Positions 25,301-36,202 of a stretch of 64,000 bases of DNA are shown here, in pieces (position 1 is the first letter of the stretch; each line of letters begins with the position of its first letter). Source of the DNA: Haliotis asinina (taxonomy: Eukaryota > Mollusca > Gastropoda > Lepetellida > Haliotidae); NCBI RefSeq assembly GCF_037392515.1, contig NC_090290.1, positions 56,494,753-56,558,752 of the forward strand, read 5' to 3'. Below the pieces are notes generated by a model, which was not told the DNA's origin, made no database searches, and saw nothing but the letters and a program-made list of their open reading frames with translations. Both the position numbers and the translations under genes were made by a program.

Positions 25301-28300
25301 TTTCTTGCATTTTCATTTTTTGTAGGCACAAAATTTCGGATGGAAGTAAGATGTGACATCGCTACATCACGTACTGTGATTGCCACTGACCCGTCTTATA
25401 GAGCGTCAGTGAACCGAGTCTGGTGGCGTCATGTCACAAAACGTTACTTGTTGTTTCCTTGTCTGGTGGTCGACATTTCGGGGATAAAATCAGGACCGCA
25501 TGCTCGGCGCGGTGTCAGCATACTGTATCTAAGTGGGGTATCCATGCTTCACAGCGATAAGCGATCACAGTGAACTGGCACCAAACACACGCACACGCAC
25601 ACGCACACGCACGCACGACGGACCCGTGCCAATGTTAAAGCATGGGAGTTAGGATCGCTTGACACAGTCGTTTGTACAAGGACCACAGGACATAAAGCAA
25701 GGCTTAGCATGAATGTTTCACCTTGCCGGAGTTTCTTCCACTCAATATACGTCACGTACGTCTTGTTCCAGCGACTACGAGGACTACGTGTACGACCGGA
25801 GTCGGGCCCGTACTCGTAAAGAGGACTCGTGGAGGAGGCGGTACCGAAGGAGAATGAGAGAACAGGGCTTCAGTAGTCCCGAGTCAGTGGAGAGAAGGTA
25901 TGGTATCACATCGCAAATTAAAGAGCGACCGGGATAACTTAACGTGAAAGCGAAACCTTCCGTGATCACAGGCCCTCGTGTCACAGCGAGGATTAAAGAT
26001 GGTTTTTTTTCTATAAATGCTAAAATTTTGAGATGACACGCGACTTGAAACGCTTCAAAGCACAATATATAGCCTGTCTCGTAGTCCCTAAACCTCACTA
26101 TTTTCCCTACAGTCTAGCCCTCCCTGCAGTGCTAAGGCTCTAAATAAAGTCTACAATTCCGTAGTTTCAGGGCCTGTTGACATCTGCTTGGAAACTAACT
26201 TTGGGTATCGAATTACAAATTAAACACATCTAACTACCATGGCTGGTCGGACCAGCATCCTGACCAGTCTCGTCAACTCTTACTTAACCCAGAGCGACAT
26301 GAACTATCTTGTGGGTCTTGTGCACGGATTCTGGTCTTCAAGAGACAAATCAAGTTAAACTTTGGGGAAATGTTCCTCCTGAACGTTGCGCTATAAAAGG
26401 TATTATTTCATTGTCTAAATCTCTGATCTCTCTGGGGCTCCTTTTCAATTAAAATAGGTTTATTTGTTTCTATCAAAATTATATGTATTCAGAGACTAAG
26501 CCTTAGTCCATACAAAATACTATGAAGCGTTTCAAGTTGGGTGTCATCTCAATTTTTTCATTTTTTAAAAAAAATCTATAATCCTCGCAATGGCACGAGG
26601 GCCTGTGTCCGTGATAACCTCAACGTCCCCAACATGTACGCTGCGATCAGCCGAGTTTATTTGTATCGCTTGATAATACGTATGACCTAATATGGGTCAG
26701 CGAAGAGCGTTTGTTGTATATGGTGCACTGTACACTGTGTCAACTCCATGGGCAGCTCAACATATTGAGACAAACGATGACTAAAGGGACAAATTGACAC
26801 AGTTTTTTCTTTTTGTTCGCGATGTTATTGTATATTATACTCGGTCAGAAACTGAACAATACGGAAGCTTTAGGTCTTGACAGTGGAGAATAAGGAAACA
26901 GCGATGGTCAGGCGGATGTTCATGCATATTCCTCACATCGATTGTAGGTTGCTTTCACACCTGGGCCCTAGGCACCTGGGCCAGCTACAGTAGCGTATTG
27001 CATGTTAGACGTTGCTCAGAGCCAACTAAGCCAGGCTGTGTTAAAAGGTGGGGTGTTATCAGATATATACAACACCGACTGTTGAAAACTTTCAAAATAG
27101 AATTTCAACTCCCCCACCGACATGAGTGGGACTAGCTCAGCTGCCGTTCTTAGATCCATTTGCCTCTCATTTCAGAAGTTGGTGAGCAAAGTACAATTCT
27201 TTTTTGGACAATAGCTTCTTTACTGCTATATGACGCAGCGTGTCGGTAGGATTCTCATACTGGTCGGGTCAATATGGCTGGTAACCTAACAAAATTATAA
27301 TAAAAGGTTTCTTGGTGAGGTTGTCCCCTACAAGGTATGCTTTATAACAGAAGTTTACCAAAATCCACCAGTGCATCATGGGAAAAATAGGTATTTCCAA
27401 GATGGCCACCAATGACTTTCTAATCGCCACAATCACAATAACGTTGTCAGTGATGGAGTCACAATCACCGTTTGTGGCTGTTGTCTATGGTTTTGAGGGA
27501 TAACCAAACAACTGGTGCCAAAATAGTTAGGGCTTGACTTGGGGAAAACTGAAAGTCAATATTATCTATAAGAGTAAATTTGAAAATGTTGCCACTGGCA
27601 TACATCTTAAGTAGTAGACTATCATCTAAGAAACCAAACAATTTTAGGATAATCTTCCATAACAACGTTTTCACCTAAGGACACTATTTAGTCCTCATTT
27701 CTGTCCTCATCATTGTCATTATAGTCCTCATCACTGAGCTCCACTTCTTCTTTTGAGGGTTCATTGACTGGATTGTCACAACATAGCACTTGGCACAGTC
27801 CACAGGCTGTCGCGCATTGAAGTCCAATAATCCTACAGCTGCAGCGTGCGGGACTGTAACTAGTTGTGCAGTTACAATGTATAATTTGAATCAGACTGAC
27901 ATTTAGTGATGTCATGATAGGAACAAAGTGGCTGTCTTCAAGTTTCCAAACCTACTGCAATGGATCGAGGCTAGTTTGCAAATCCATCCAAACCATGACC
28001 TGATAATAGGCTCGCAGACAGTGAAACTTGGTGGCTGATTCCGTTGGGAGAAGACGTTCAGGTGTAACAAAAGATTTAGCTGCCAGAACCGTCTTTGCGA
28101 ATATACTGTAACGCAGTGCAGCAAGGGAACATATGTTCTTTCTCCACCAAATAGGATCACCATGGTTTGACGACCTGATTCCTCTATCTCTGCATGTTAT
28201 GCGCCTTTTGCAGTGAAAGTATCTGCATATAGCTGAAGGACCTGATCACCTTTGACAAGTTTCTGGAACACTGATTTCTTCCCAATTCCATAAACCTAAG

Positions 28301-31183
28301 ACATGGAATCACAGCCTGTAAATGCGTGCAGTTGGGTGCACAGCTTATTGCCAAAGTTGTTTCATCAAGTTGATGTTGTACACTTTTAGTATGACTTTTG
28401 AAGAATTGTCTAATCTGAAACAGAGTGCTTTCCCATCTGTCATATATTAATGCAGCAGAAGGATCAATAAGTCAGTGTCCTCTCTGATCAGTGTGGTGGA
28501 ATGGGTCTTTGTACTGTCGACAGCAGTCTTTGCGATGTCAACATCTGCATCTCCATGTGCATGAATGACATTACATCCAACTTCCTCAGGTTTCTCACTT
28601 AGCGAGTTGATTAGAGCGTATTTGTTATTGTATATGGATAGGAAGTCTTCCTTCTTCCCTTCAAATTCAGTCTCATGTGTAATGATTACAGGCCGGAAGC
28701 TGTATTTTATTTGCCCCGCCGCTGGTGTGTGTTATCCTTTATTGACGGGGGAGTACCATACCCATTAGAAACAACAGTTGCCATCCCATAGTGCTTAGCT
28801 GTGAAACCTGCATATCTACATATCCCTTGGCAATCTTCCTGTAAGTGTAAAGGGTGGGGTTGGTGGGTTTCTTGACACCACTAATAGTCGTTGAAACAGC
28901 AAATTAATTTCCCACGGTGTTGGCTTTCTCTTTCCTTTTGATAGAGCAAGAATAAACAGGCTGTCCAACCAGTTTGACAATAATAGTTTTCCCTATTGAG
29001 TGATATTCATGGACGTCTATATCCTCGTTTGCAATGATATTTCTCAATGAAGGGTCTGAGGTGACAGGAGAGCAAGATGAGAGTTTGGAATAGTGTCTCT
29101 CTCAATCCTGGCAACACTTGCTTCTTTATATTGCTCACTTGTGGAGTATGTGAGTTCATTGAAGTCTTGCATGTCAAAGTTGAACTCAGAGGTAATGGGT
29201 GCTGACATTGTCCATGGTGCTCGCTGTTCTTCTGTCATCTTACTGCCATGGGTCAAGCCTCCAGTGTATTTTATTGATCTCATGAGTGTTTGTTCGATGA
29301 CTAGATCACTACTGAGGCCTGTCCAAAACTGATTTGTTCTTCGGATCACCATCTCGAAACTTCTTAAACACTTCTGGGTTTGGGGTGTCCAGCTCTGCCA
29401 TATCTTGGGTATAGAGGTAAGTCGAGTTTAGGTAGTTGTAATGTCCAGCTGCAGCAACTATTGATAATGCATTAGCTGCAGCAGCTATTGATAATGCATT
29501 AGCTGCAGCAACTATTGATAATGCATTAGCTGCAGCAACTATTGATAATGCATTAGCTGCTGCAACTATTGATAATGCATTAGCTGCTGCAACTATTGAT
29601 AATGCATTAGCTGCAGCAACTATTGATAATGCATTAGCTGCAGCAACTATTGATAATGCATTAGCTGCAGCAACTATTGATAATGCATTAGCTGCAGCAC
29701 AGAGATGACCATCCCAGCATCCAGCGCCATCAGCTTGGTATTGTCACCCGGATGCATATCAGTCATGGGCAGGTAAACTATAGAGGACACACTGCCATTG
29801 CGGAAGTGCACACTGCACTGATGATGATAGATGCTATCAGCTGCATGCAGATTGCCATCATAGTATTGAAAGCGTCCTTTGACTGCAAGAGACCAATCGT
29901 CACATCTTTCCTCGCAAAAATCTATTATTGACTTTGCGAAGTCGAAAGTCGTGACGTAGCTGAAACCTGGACTACACAAGGAGACTGTGTTACCACAAAA
30001 TATACAGTCGGAATTACTGCTGAAAGATTCCTTCAAAACACGAGAGCTTCGCTTCAAATGGGGTTTCGGTGTCTTTAGCTATAAGTGCACTTCGCATCCT
30101 GCTGCTACAAGGATGTCATCACCTCTGTGAGCACTAGCATCATTCATACTATCGGTTCCTTTCTGACGAACCGTCACAATGTCACAGCCAAGTCTTTTCA
30201 AACATATAACTGACACTTGAATTAAGAAATACAATTCGTTCTACCACCACATATAGTGTAATAAAGCACACTTTCGCCCTGAACTATTACAGTTAAAGCA
30301 CGAGGACGCAAGGTTCTACCACCATGTATAGTGTAATAAAGAACACTTTCGCCCTGAACTATTACAGTTAAATCACGAGGACATCATGCTGGTAGAACAA
30401 ACTGTATTTCTTTTCTAAGATGCCGTATTTAATAATTTCTAAGCCTAATTTCGATTAATATATGGCAGAAAACAAACGACGGTGTCTGTGACCTAAATTA
30501 AGAATCGTCGCACAGGGTTAACTGACGCGCTCTTTTGACGTGTCAGCCCCCTACGTTAACACAAACGTTACTAGAAAAAACAAATGATGAACAGTTTGGT
30601 GAAGGTTTATGTTCGGGTTAAATATCTTCTCTAGATCATTTTAATTACATCTGTGATTCTCTTAAACAATACAAGGCAAACTGACAGTCTCATTTCTGCT
30701 ACCAACGAAAGTTTAGATCCGTACATTCAGCTAAAGCTGACATTGCATCATATAGTAATAAAGACGGTGTTATTAACATTTTGGCATGGACTCTTATACC
30801 GTTGTCAAGATTCTTATCCCGTTGTCAAGATTCTTATCCCGTTGTCAAGATTCTTATACCGTTGTCAAGATTCTTATCCCGTTGTCAAACCAAAACATTT
30901 CCGTATGGATTCTTATACCGTTGTCATACTGAAATGTCGCATCATACATAATTATTAAGAAGTTATCCATAAAGAATTGTACTTTATTATCGCTGTTCTT
31001 GCCCTCCATGAAGCTTCTATTGTACGTCTCGGACCCGCTCATAATCACAAAAAAACACTTTTCTTCAGGTCCCTCAGCCCATTCAGAGGAAAGAAATTTA
31101 CCAAAAAGAAGAATTCTAAAAAGTGGAAGAAGAACGCATTGAAAAATCACGACAGCGAACCCAAACCATGCAGTGCAATGTAA
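22371..31183 (+). CDS. small basic protein with C-terminal CaaX-like box (98 aa, 3 exons), function unknown
   Basis: Exons are 22371-22426, 25772-25897 and 31069-31183. Both junctions are GT-AG in phase 2, so the reading frame is continuous to the TAA at 31181-31183. Exon 1 encodes the Ser-rich start MASSSSSHESVSTFATDE. Exon 2 encodes acidic/Tyr-rich DYEDYVYDR (20-28) followed by an Arg-rich stretch (RRRYRRRMRE, 40-49). Exon 3 encodes a Lys-rich run (KKFTKKKNSKKWKKNALK, 69-86) and ends PKPCSAM. The last four residues, Cys95-Ser-Ala-Met98, fit a CaaX prenylation box (Met last favours farnesyl), and the polybasic run before it resembles the membrane-binding tails of prenylated proteins. I do not recognise a family. 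A TIR element and a decayed transposon-like gene lie in intron 2. The exon join is inferred from phase and splice sites only. Confidence 0.62.
24642..24763 (+). CDS. short single-TM coding candidate inside intron 1 of the CaaX-box gene
   Basis: From an ATG at 24642 the frame encodes 39 residues to TGA, with one clear membrane helix (MIILLSVAGYSAAVLTTLIS). An acceptor-like TTGCTTCCCACAG precedes it. Joining exon 1 of the CaaX-box gene (22371-22426) here would also be in frame and would make an alternative short membrane protein. The phase match has about a one-in-three chance of being luck. Treat as a candidate only. Confidence 0.2.
24987..25072 (+). repeat. GGTT run followed by alternating purine-pyrimidine GC/GT tract
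   Basis: ggttggttggttggttg is followed by gcgcgcgagcgagcgcgtgc and a (GCGT/GTGT)n stretch. Such alternating tracts can form Z-DNA. It lies in intron 1 of the CaaX-box gene. Confidence 0.85.
25584..25617 (+). repeat. CACACG microsatellite
   Basis: A run of cacacgcacacgcacacg type, about 155 bp upstream of exon 2 of the CaaX-box gene. Confidence 0.9.
25955..26620. mobile_element. non-autonomous TIR element in intron 2 of the CaaX-box gene
   Basis: The left arm (about 25955-26060) carries caggccctcgtg, cgaggatta, gatgacacgcgacttgaaac and gcttcaaa. The reverse complement of the right arm (26518-26620) carries the same elements in order (gaagcgtttcaag / gtgtcatctcaa / cacgagggcctgtg). The arms are about 105 bp and the core contains no gene. 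It starts about 60 bp after exon 2. Confidence 0.75.
27680..30060 (-). pseudogene. decayed copy of a repetitive invertebrate gene family with C-terminal CXC-like Cys cluster
   Basis: Read on the minus strand. The N-terminal piece (30057-29674) has a Cys pair (CIFCGNTVSLC) and an H-x-C (YHHQCSVHF). The next piece (29352-29044) contains FWTGLSSDLVIEQTLMRS and TYSTSEQYKEASVARIERDT. A piece near 28340 reads LHAFTGCDSMS. The C-terminal piece (27915-27688) has a Cys cluster (NCTTSYSPARCSCRIIGLQC) and an acidic tail. The order and motifs match a gene family present in many copies in corals and molluscs that I take to be carried by mobile elements; I cannot name it with certainty. Stops, frameshifts and an inserted 27 bp minisatellite (29449-29698) show it is dead. 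It lies in intron 2 of the plus-strand CaaX-box gene. Confidence 0.7.
29449..29698. repeat. 27-bp tandem repeat, about 9 copies
   Basis: The unit tattgataatgcattagctg plus cagcaac repeats about 9.2 times with one C/T variant (gctgctgc/gctgcagc). It interrupts the decayed CXC-like gene, right after the frame that encodes its N-terminal Cys piece. Confidence 0.95.
30238..30384 (+). repeat. direct duplication of about 74 bp
   Basis: Two adjacent copies share ttctaccaccac/atg, tatagtgtaataaag and acactttcgccctgaactat, followed by attacagttaaa and cacgaggac. It lies between the 5' end of the decayed CXC-like gene and the next hairpin element. Confidence 0.85.
30785..31000 (-). mobile_element. copy of a short hairpin element with its loop expanded into a 20-bp tandem repeat
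   Basis: The reverse complement reads aaagtacaattctttatgga, then gatgcgacatttcagtatg and acaacggtataag, closely following 63613-63700. In this copy the segment cttatcccgttgtcaagatt is repeated about 5-6 times (30790-30900). The tail runs into the intron just before exon 3 of the CaaX-box gene. Confidence 0.65.
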
Positions 31184-31700
31184 GAGAAATCACAAAAGTT
31201 CCACAAGTAGATGTGTTGGTTTCTTTCTCTGTGAGAAACTGTATTTCCTGTCAGTGAAGGTACAGTCCTGAGATCAGCCAGTGTTAGTGGTGCTAGGTGC
31301 ATGGTTGAGGTGGCTGCTGACATGTTACATTTGTTATTTAGGAGATAAACATCATGTGTTGGCCATTTTCCGGGTGTTATTGAGTATTTGAAGCACGGGA
31401 ATGCATTTGGAACAATTGTTTGCGATGTTTCTACGTGTTAATACGCAGTGAATAGTCTTTCAGTTTCCGGGAATCTAATACCATTTGATGATGTTTTTTA
31501 ACCAGTCAGATTACAGAACACAGAACACACACAAACTTTTGGTTTACAATGTTCTTTAATCTTGTGTTTCTGGCCCTTCCATGTAGCTTAGATTGTGAAG
31601 AGAGAGTGTTTTTCTAGTGGTGTGTTATATCAAAACAGACGTACTCCAGTGCCATACTGTATCATCCTTCATGGAATTCAAACCTGGTTTGTCGGCATGT

Positions 31701-32360
31701 TATAATAATAATAAGGGTATTTATAAAGCGCTAGTTCCACATCACTGAGGGGCATGCTCAAAGCACATATGACATCTATGCATATGCACAGGGCGGACAG
31801 TAGTGGATACAGTTAGTGGTAGCGTTGGAAGAGATACGTTTGTAGTCCAGATTTAAACAAAGATAGCGTAGGTGCACTCTTGAGGTTAACTGGGAGAGAG
31901 TTCCATAATGAGGCTGCTGCATGTGAGAAGGATCGAGACCCCAAAGATTTCAGTTTATATACTGGTACAGTCAAGAAAAGCTGATCGGAGATTTCTAGAG
32001 AGCTTGTAGTGGGCAAACATCTCCTGAAGATAGACAGGGGCAGTGGACGAAAGAAAGGATCTTAAAGTCAATCCTTTCACGGATCCTGAGCCAGTGCAGT
32101 GACTTTAGAGCTGGGGAGATGTGAGAATGGAGCTTAGTCCTAGTTATGATACGTGCAGCCCTGTTCTGTATCCTCTGCAGTCTGTTCAGCTGATCTCCTG
32201 ATATTCCCACGAGTAAGCTGTTACAGTAATCCAGACGAGAAAGTATGAGCGATCTAGCCAGAGTAGCTGTGGTTTCAGCTGTAAGAAGATGACGGATTGA
32301 TCCTATGTTTCTCAAATGAAAGTGACATATTTTGCAGAGATGGCCCACTTGCTTATCCAT
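31701..32360 (-). mobile_element. 5'-truncated non-LTR retrotransposon 3' end (Jockey/CR1-like RT C-terminus)
   Basis: Minus-strand frames 32360-31995 and 32016-31813 encode the usual end of a LINE reverse transcriptase: LARSLILSRLDYCNSLLVGI, LQRIQNRAARIIT, LHWLRIRERIDFKI, then after a frameshift SFSHAAASLWNSLPVNLKS. The element ends in GCGCTTTATAAATACCCTTATTATTATTAT, broken here only to note the motif: a GCGCTTTATAAATACCC 3' end followed by an (ATT)n tail at about 31701. That tail marks the true 3' end of this class. The copy is truncated at its 5' end and frameshifted, so it is inactive. Confidence 0.88.
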
Positions 32361-33407
32361 AGTAAGAGAAGAGTCATTAAAAACAAGTCCCCACGTTTTA
32401 TGTTATGTAGTCCTAAAGGTTTCATGAACTGTTTGGGCTGTTGTGGGAGATGCCATTAGGAGCGCACCTGATGGTTTGTGTTCATATGGAAATTAGGATC
32501 GCATCTGACGGTTTGTGTGTGCCAGGCCATATCTTTTTACCGATTCATTTTTTGCATAAAAATATTAGTATAACATGGATGGTGCCCCCCTCCCCGCTAT
32601 TAAAAAAGGAGTTAACTACAGCCTGCTGTGAAGGTGGAAATTAGGAGAGCATCTGACATTTTATGTGAATGTGGAATTTGTTCTGGTGATTGGGGCTTGC
32701 AGTTTGCAGATATCAGACTTATTGCATGTGGATCTGTGCTGGATTTCACGCACATCTGTCCCTGCCAGTTAGGTGGCTCAAATAAAAAAAAACAAAAAAC
32801 ATTGCTCAGGCTGTTAGAAAGCGTCTTTCCTGAACAACACAACCACAACCAACAAGCATGGTGTGATGCTAACACAAAGGAGTGTCAGTGATCAAGGGAC
32901 ACAACCCTGACTGCACTGTCCAAAACTTTAGTCCTTGAGTATTAAGTTAGTTTCAAAGGGTTCTTCCCATCACCATCAGTTTAGGAGTTTGCAGACTCTC
33001 TTTTTGTGGTTTACTTCTGAAGAGAAGCAGATGCTATGGGTGTAACCTTGGATAGTGTTGTGAAACATAACATCTACAGCTTGTTCAGCGTGACCTCAGC
33101 TACTCTTTATATGCATGACCTGGGAGGTCAGTTGGCACAAACAGCAGGCCGAGTTAAAGCCATAAAATTGGAGAGCAGAGAAAGTTGAACAGTGACCTAG
33201 TCTCGGCTGTGTGAACATGTTGACAATCCGCTGACTAAGGTGCACCCCTTCACAATAATAGACCCAACCACTAGTGACACAGTCACTGTCATGCAATGCA
33301 TTAGTATTCACTTGATCAGGTCAAGCTGAACAAGTTGTACTTGTAATGTACAGGTGGTCAAATGAGGCTGACTTCCAGTACAGAGTAGGTGGGAACCTTC
33401 CTCTTGT
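32361..33407. other. intergenic sequence downstream of METTL2
   Basis: Two diverged direct repeats (ggaaattaggatcgcatctg at about 32487 and ggaaattaggagagcatctg at about 32636) are visible. No gene is supported. Confidence 0.4.
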
Positions 33408-33580
33408 ATGAGTGAGTGAGTGAGTTTTGTTTTGGGCCACTTTTAGCAATATTGCAGCAATATCATGGCAGGGGACACCACAAATGGGTTTCACATGTTT
33501 AACCCATGTGGGGAATAGAACTTGGGTTCTCAGCATGACCAACAAACACTTTCACCACTATGCTAACCCACTGAAGCAGT
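33408..33580 (-). mobile_element. tRNA-derived SINE (family 1), inverted, with (GTGA)n tail
   Basis: gtatgagtgagtgagtgag, ttttagcaatattgcagcaa, cccatgtggggaatag and caccactatgctaaccc appear in inverse order of the family-1 consensus. This is a nearly full-length copy. Confidence 0.82.
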
Positions 33581-33999
33581 GTGTAGACTGTAGAGCAGAT
33601 GACATACCAACAGAACACATTCACCAACTAGACTAGGAATCTAAGGTATAAACTCATTCAAAACATACTGGGTGCACTTTCAACATGAATGAGCTGATTT
33701 ATGCCAGAGTGTTTGCATGAATGTTAAAAACTTAAGTGAATTCTTCATATTTTTCAGGAAGGCTGTGCCAAACAAGACACCTGGTGGTCACAAGACACCC
33801 AGCTCCTGTCCAAATGTTGGGGCATCCACAATGAAATGATTCAGAAATGAAAACCACATGTCTTTCAAGCCACTCAGGGCATATTTCTTTTATATACTGA
33901 TCTTGTAATAAATGGCTTTCAAAATATGGCATATGTGTTTCTTTTCCTTGAAAGTGGCAAGGCTTTTCCTTGGCAAGTGAGTATGCTAAGTTTAACACC

Positions 34000-36196
34000 A
34001 CTGGAACAGTATTCGATCCCAACACCTCACTCAACACAGTGTCAACTAGATCTTGTCCTTGACTCAGTGACTCCAGGGCACAGTGCCAGTTACACGTCAT
34101 TTCTTGTTCCAACACCTTACCCCAACACAGGTCACAAGGCTTTGCATCACACTACCTGAGTTTCCTCCTCCCAGAATATGTACTGTCTGTACTATTGGAG
34201 TTTGACCCATGTTCGTACAGAGGATTTGTGGAGGAGTCAGTCATCTATAATATGTCGAGACTTGCTATCTTCAGGACACTCAACCTTGTCATGTGTCGTC
34301 TCATTTCGTGCCAACCCACCCCCACCCCCCAACATCGAGAATATGTCCTTGACTCACTGATACATGACATGGGACCTGACACACGGCATCAATTCTTCCA
34401 ACACCTCACCCACAATACCAGGTCATCTAGAACTCCTCCCTGACTGACTGTCATTTTCAGGACACAACACCCTGTCACAAGGCACCAATTCTCCTAACAC
34501 CTTACGCACAACACAAGACCATCTAGAACTCTGCCCTGACTGATTTTCATGTTCAGGACATGACATCCTGTGACATGGTATCAGTTTTTCTAACACCTCA
34601 CAAAGAACACAAGGTCACCTAGAACTCTGCCCTGACTGATTTTCATGTTCAGGACATGACATCCTGTGACATGGTATCAGTTTTTCTAACACCTCACAAA
34701 GAACACAAGGTCACCTAGAACTCTGCCCTGACTGATTTTCATGTTCAGGACATGACATCCTGTGACATGGTATCAGTTTTTCTAACACCTCACAAAGAAC
34801 ACAAGGTCACCTAGAACACTGCCCTGACTGATTTTCATGTTCAGGACATGACATCCTGTGACATGGTATCAGTTTTTCTAACACCTCACAAAGAACACAA
34901 GGTCACCTAGAACTCTGCCCTGACTGATTTTCATGTTCAGGACATGACATCCTGTGACATGGTATCAGTTTTTCTAACACCTCACAAAGAACACAAGGTC
35001 ACCTAGAACTCTGCCCTGACTGATTTTCATGTTCAGGACATGACATCCTGTGACATGGTATCAGTTTTTCTAACACCTCACAAAGAACACAAGGTCACCT
35101 AGAACACTGCCCTGACTGATTTTCATGTTCAGGACATGACATCCTGTGACATGGTATCAGTTTTTCTAACACCTCACAAAGAACACAAGGTCACCTAGAA
35201 CTCTGCCCTGACTGACTTTCATGTTCAGGACATGACATCCTGTGACATGGTATCAGTTTTTCTAACACCTCACAAAGAACACAAGGTCACCTAGAACTCT
35301 GCCCTGACTGATTTTCATGTTCAGGACATGACATCCTGTGACATGGTATCAGTTTTTCTAACACCTCACAAAGAACACAAGGTCACCTAGAACTCTGCCC
35401 TGACTGATTTTCATGTTCAGGACATGACATCCTGTGACATGGTATCAGTTTTTCTAACACCTCACAAAGAACACAAGGTCACCTAGAACTCTGCCCTGAC
35501 TGATTTTCATGTTCAGGACATGACATCCTGTGACATGGTATCAGTTTTTCTAACACCTCACAAAGAACACAAGGTCACCTAGAACTCTGCCCTGACTGAT
35601 TTTCATGTTCAGGACATGACATCCTGTGACATGGTATCAGTTTTTCTAACACCTCACAAAGAACACAAGGTCACCTAGAACTCTGCCCTGACTGATTTTC
35701 ATGTTCAGGACATGACATCCTGTGACATGGTATCAGTTTTTCTAACACCTCACAAAGAACACAAGGTCACCTAGAACACTGCCCTGACTGATTTTCATGT
35801 TCAGGACATGACATCCTGTGACATGGTATCAGTTTTTCTAACACCTCACAAAGAACACAAGGTCACCTAGAACTCTGCCCTGACTGATTTTCATGTTCAG
35901 GACATGACATCCTGTGACATGGTATCAGTTTTTCTAACACCTCACAAAGAACACAAGGTCACCTAGAACTCTGCCCTGACTGATTTTCATGTTCAGGACA
36001 TGACATCCTGTGACATGGTATCAGTTTTTCTAACACCTCACAAAGAACACAAGGTCACCTAGAACTCTGCCCTGACTGATTTTCATGTTCAGGACATGAC
36101 ATCCTGTGACATGGTATCAGTTTTTCTAACACCTCACAAAGAACACAAGGTCACCTAGAACTCTGCCCTGACTGATTTTCATGTTCAGGACATGGT
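34000..36196. repeat. 96-bp minisatellite in the METTL2 3' UTR region
   Basis: From 34535 to 36196 a unit starting cctgactgattttcatgttc repeats with a period of exactly 96 bp (about 17.3 copies), nearly identical throughout. To the left, from about 34000 to 34534, two or more degenerate units of similar length carry the recognisable pieces caacacctcac and tcatctagaact. The last unit ends roughly 10 bp from the METTL2 stop codon (36203-36205), so a METTL2 transcript reading on would carry the repeats in antisense orientation. Confidence 0.95.
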
Positions 36197-36202
36197 GTTC
36201 TG

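Larger units (their letters stand above)
22427..25771 (+). other. intron 1 of the CaaX-box gene
   Basis: AT-rich intronic sequence with the GGTT/GC-GT tract and one short TM-coding candidate. The 65-codon minus frame at 23134-22937 shows no family features. Confidence 0.5.
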
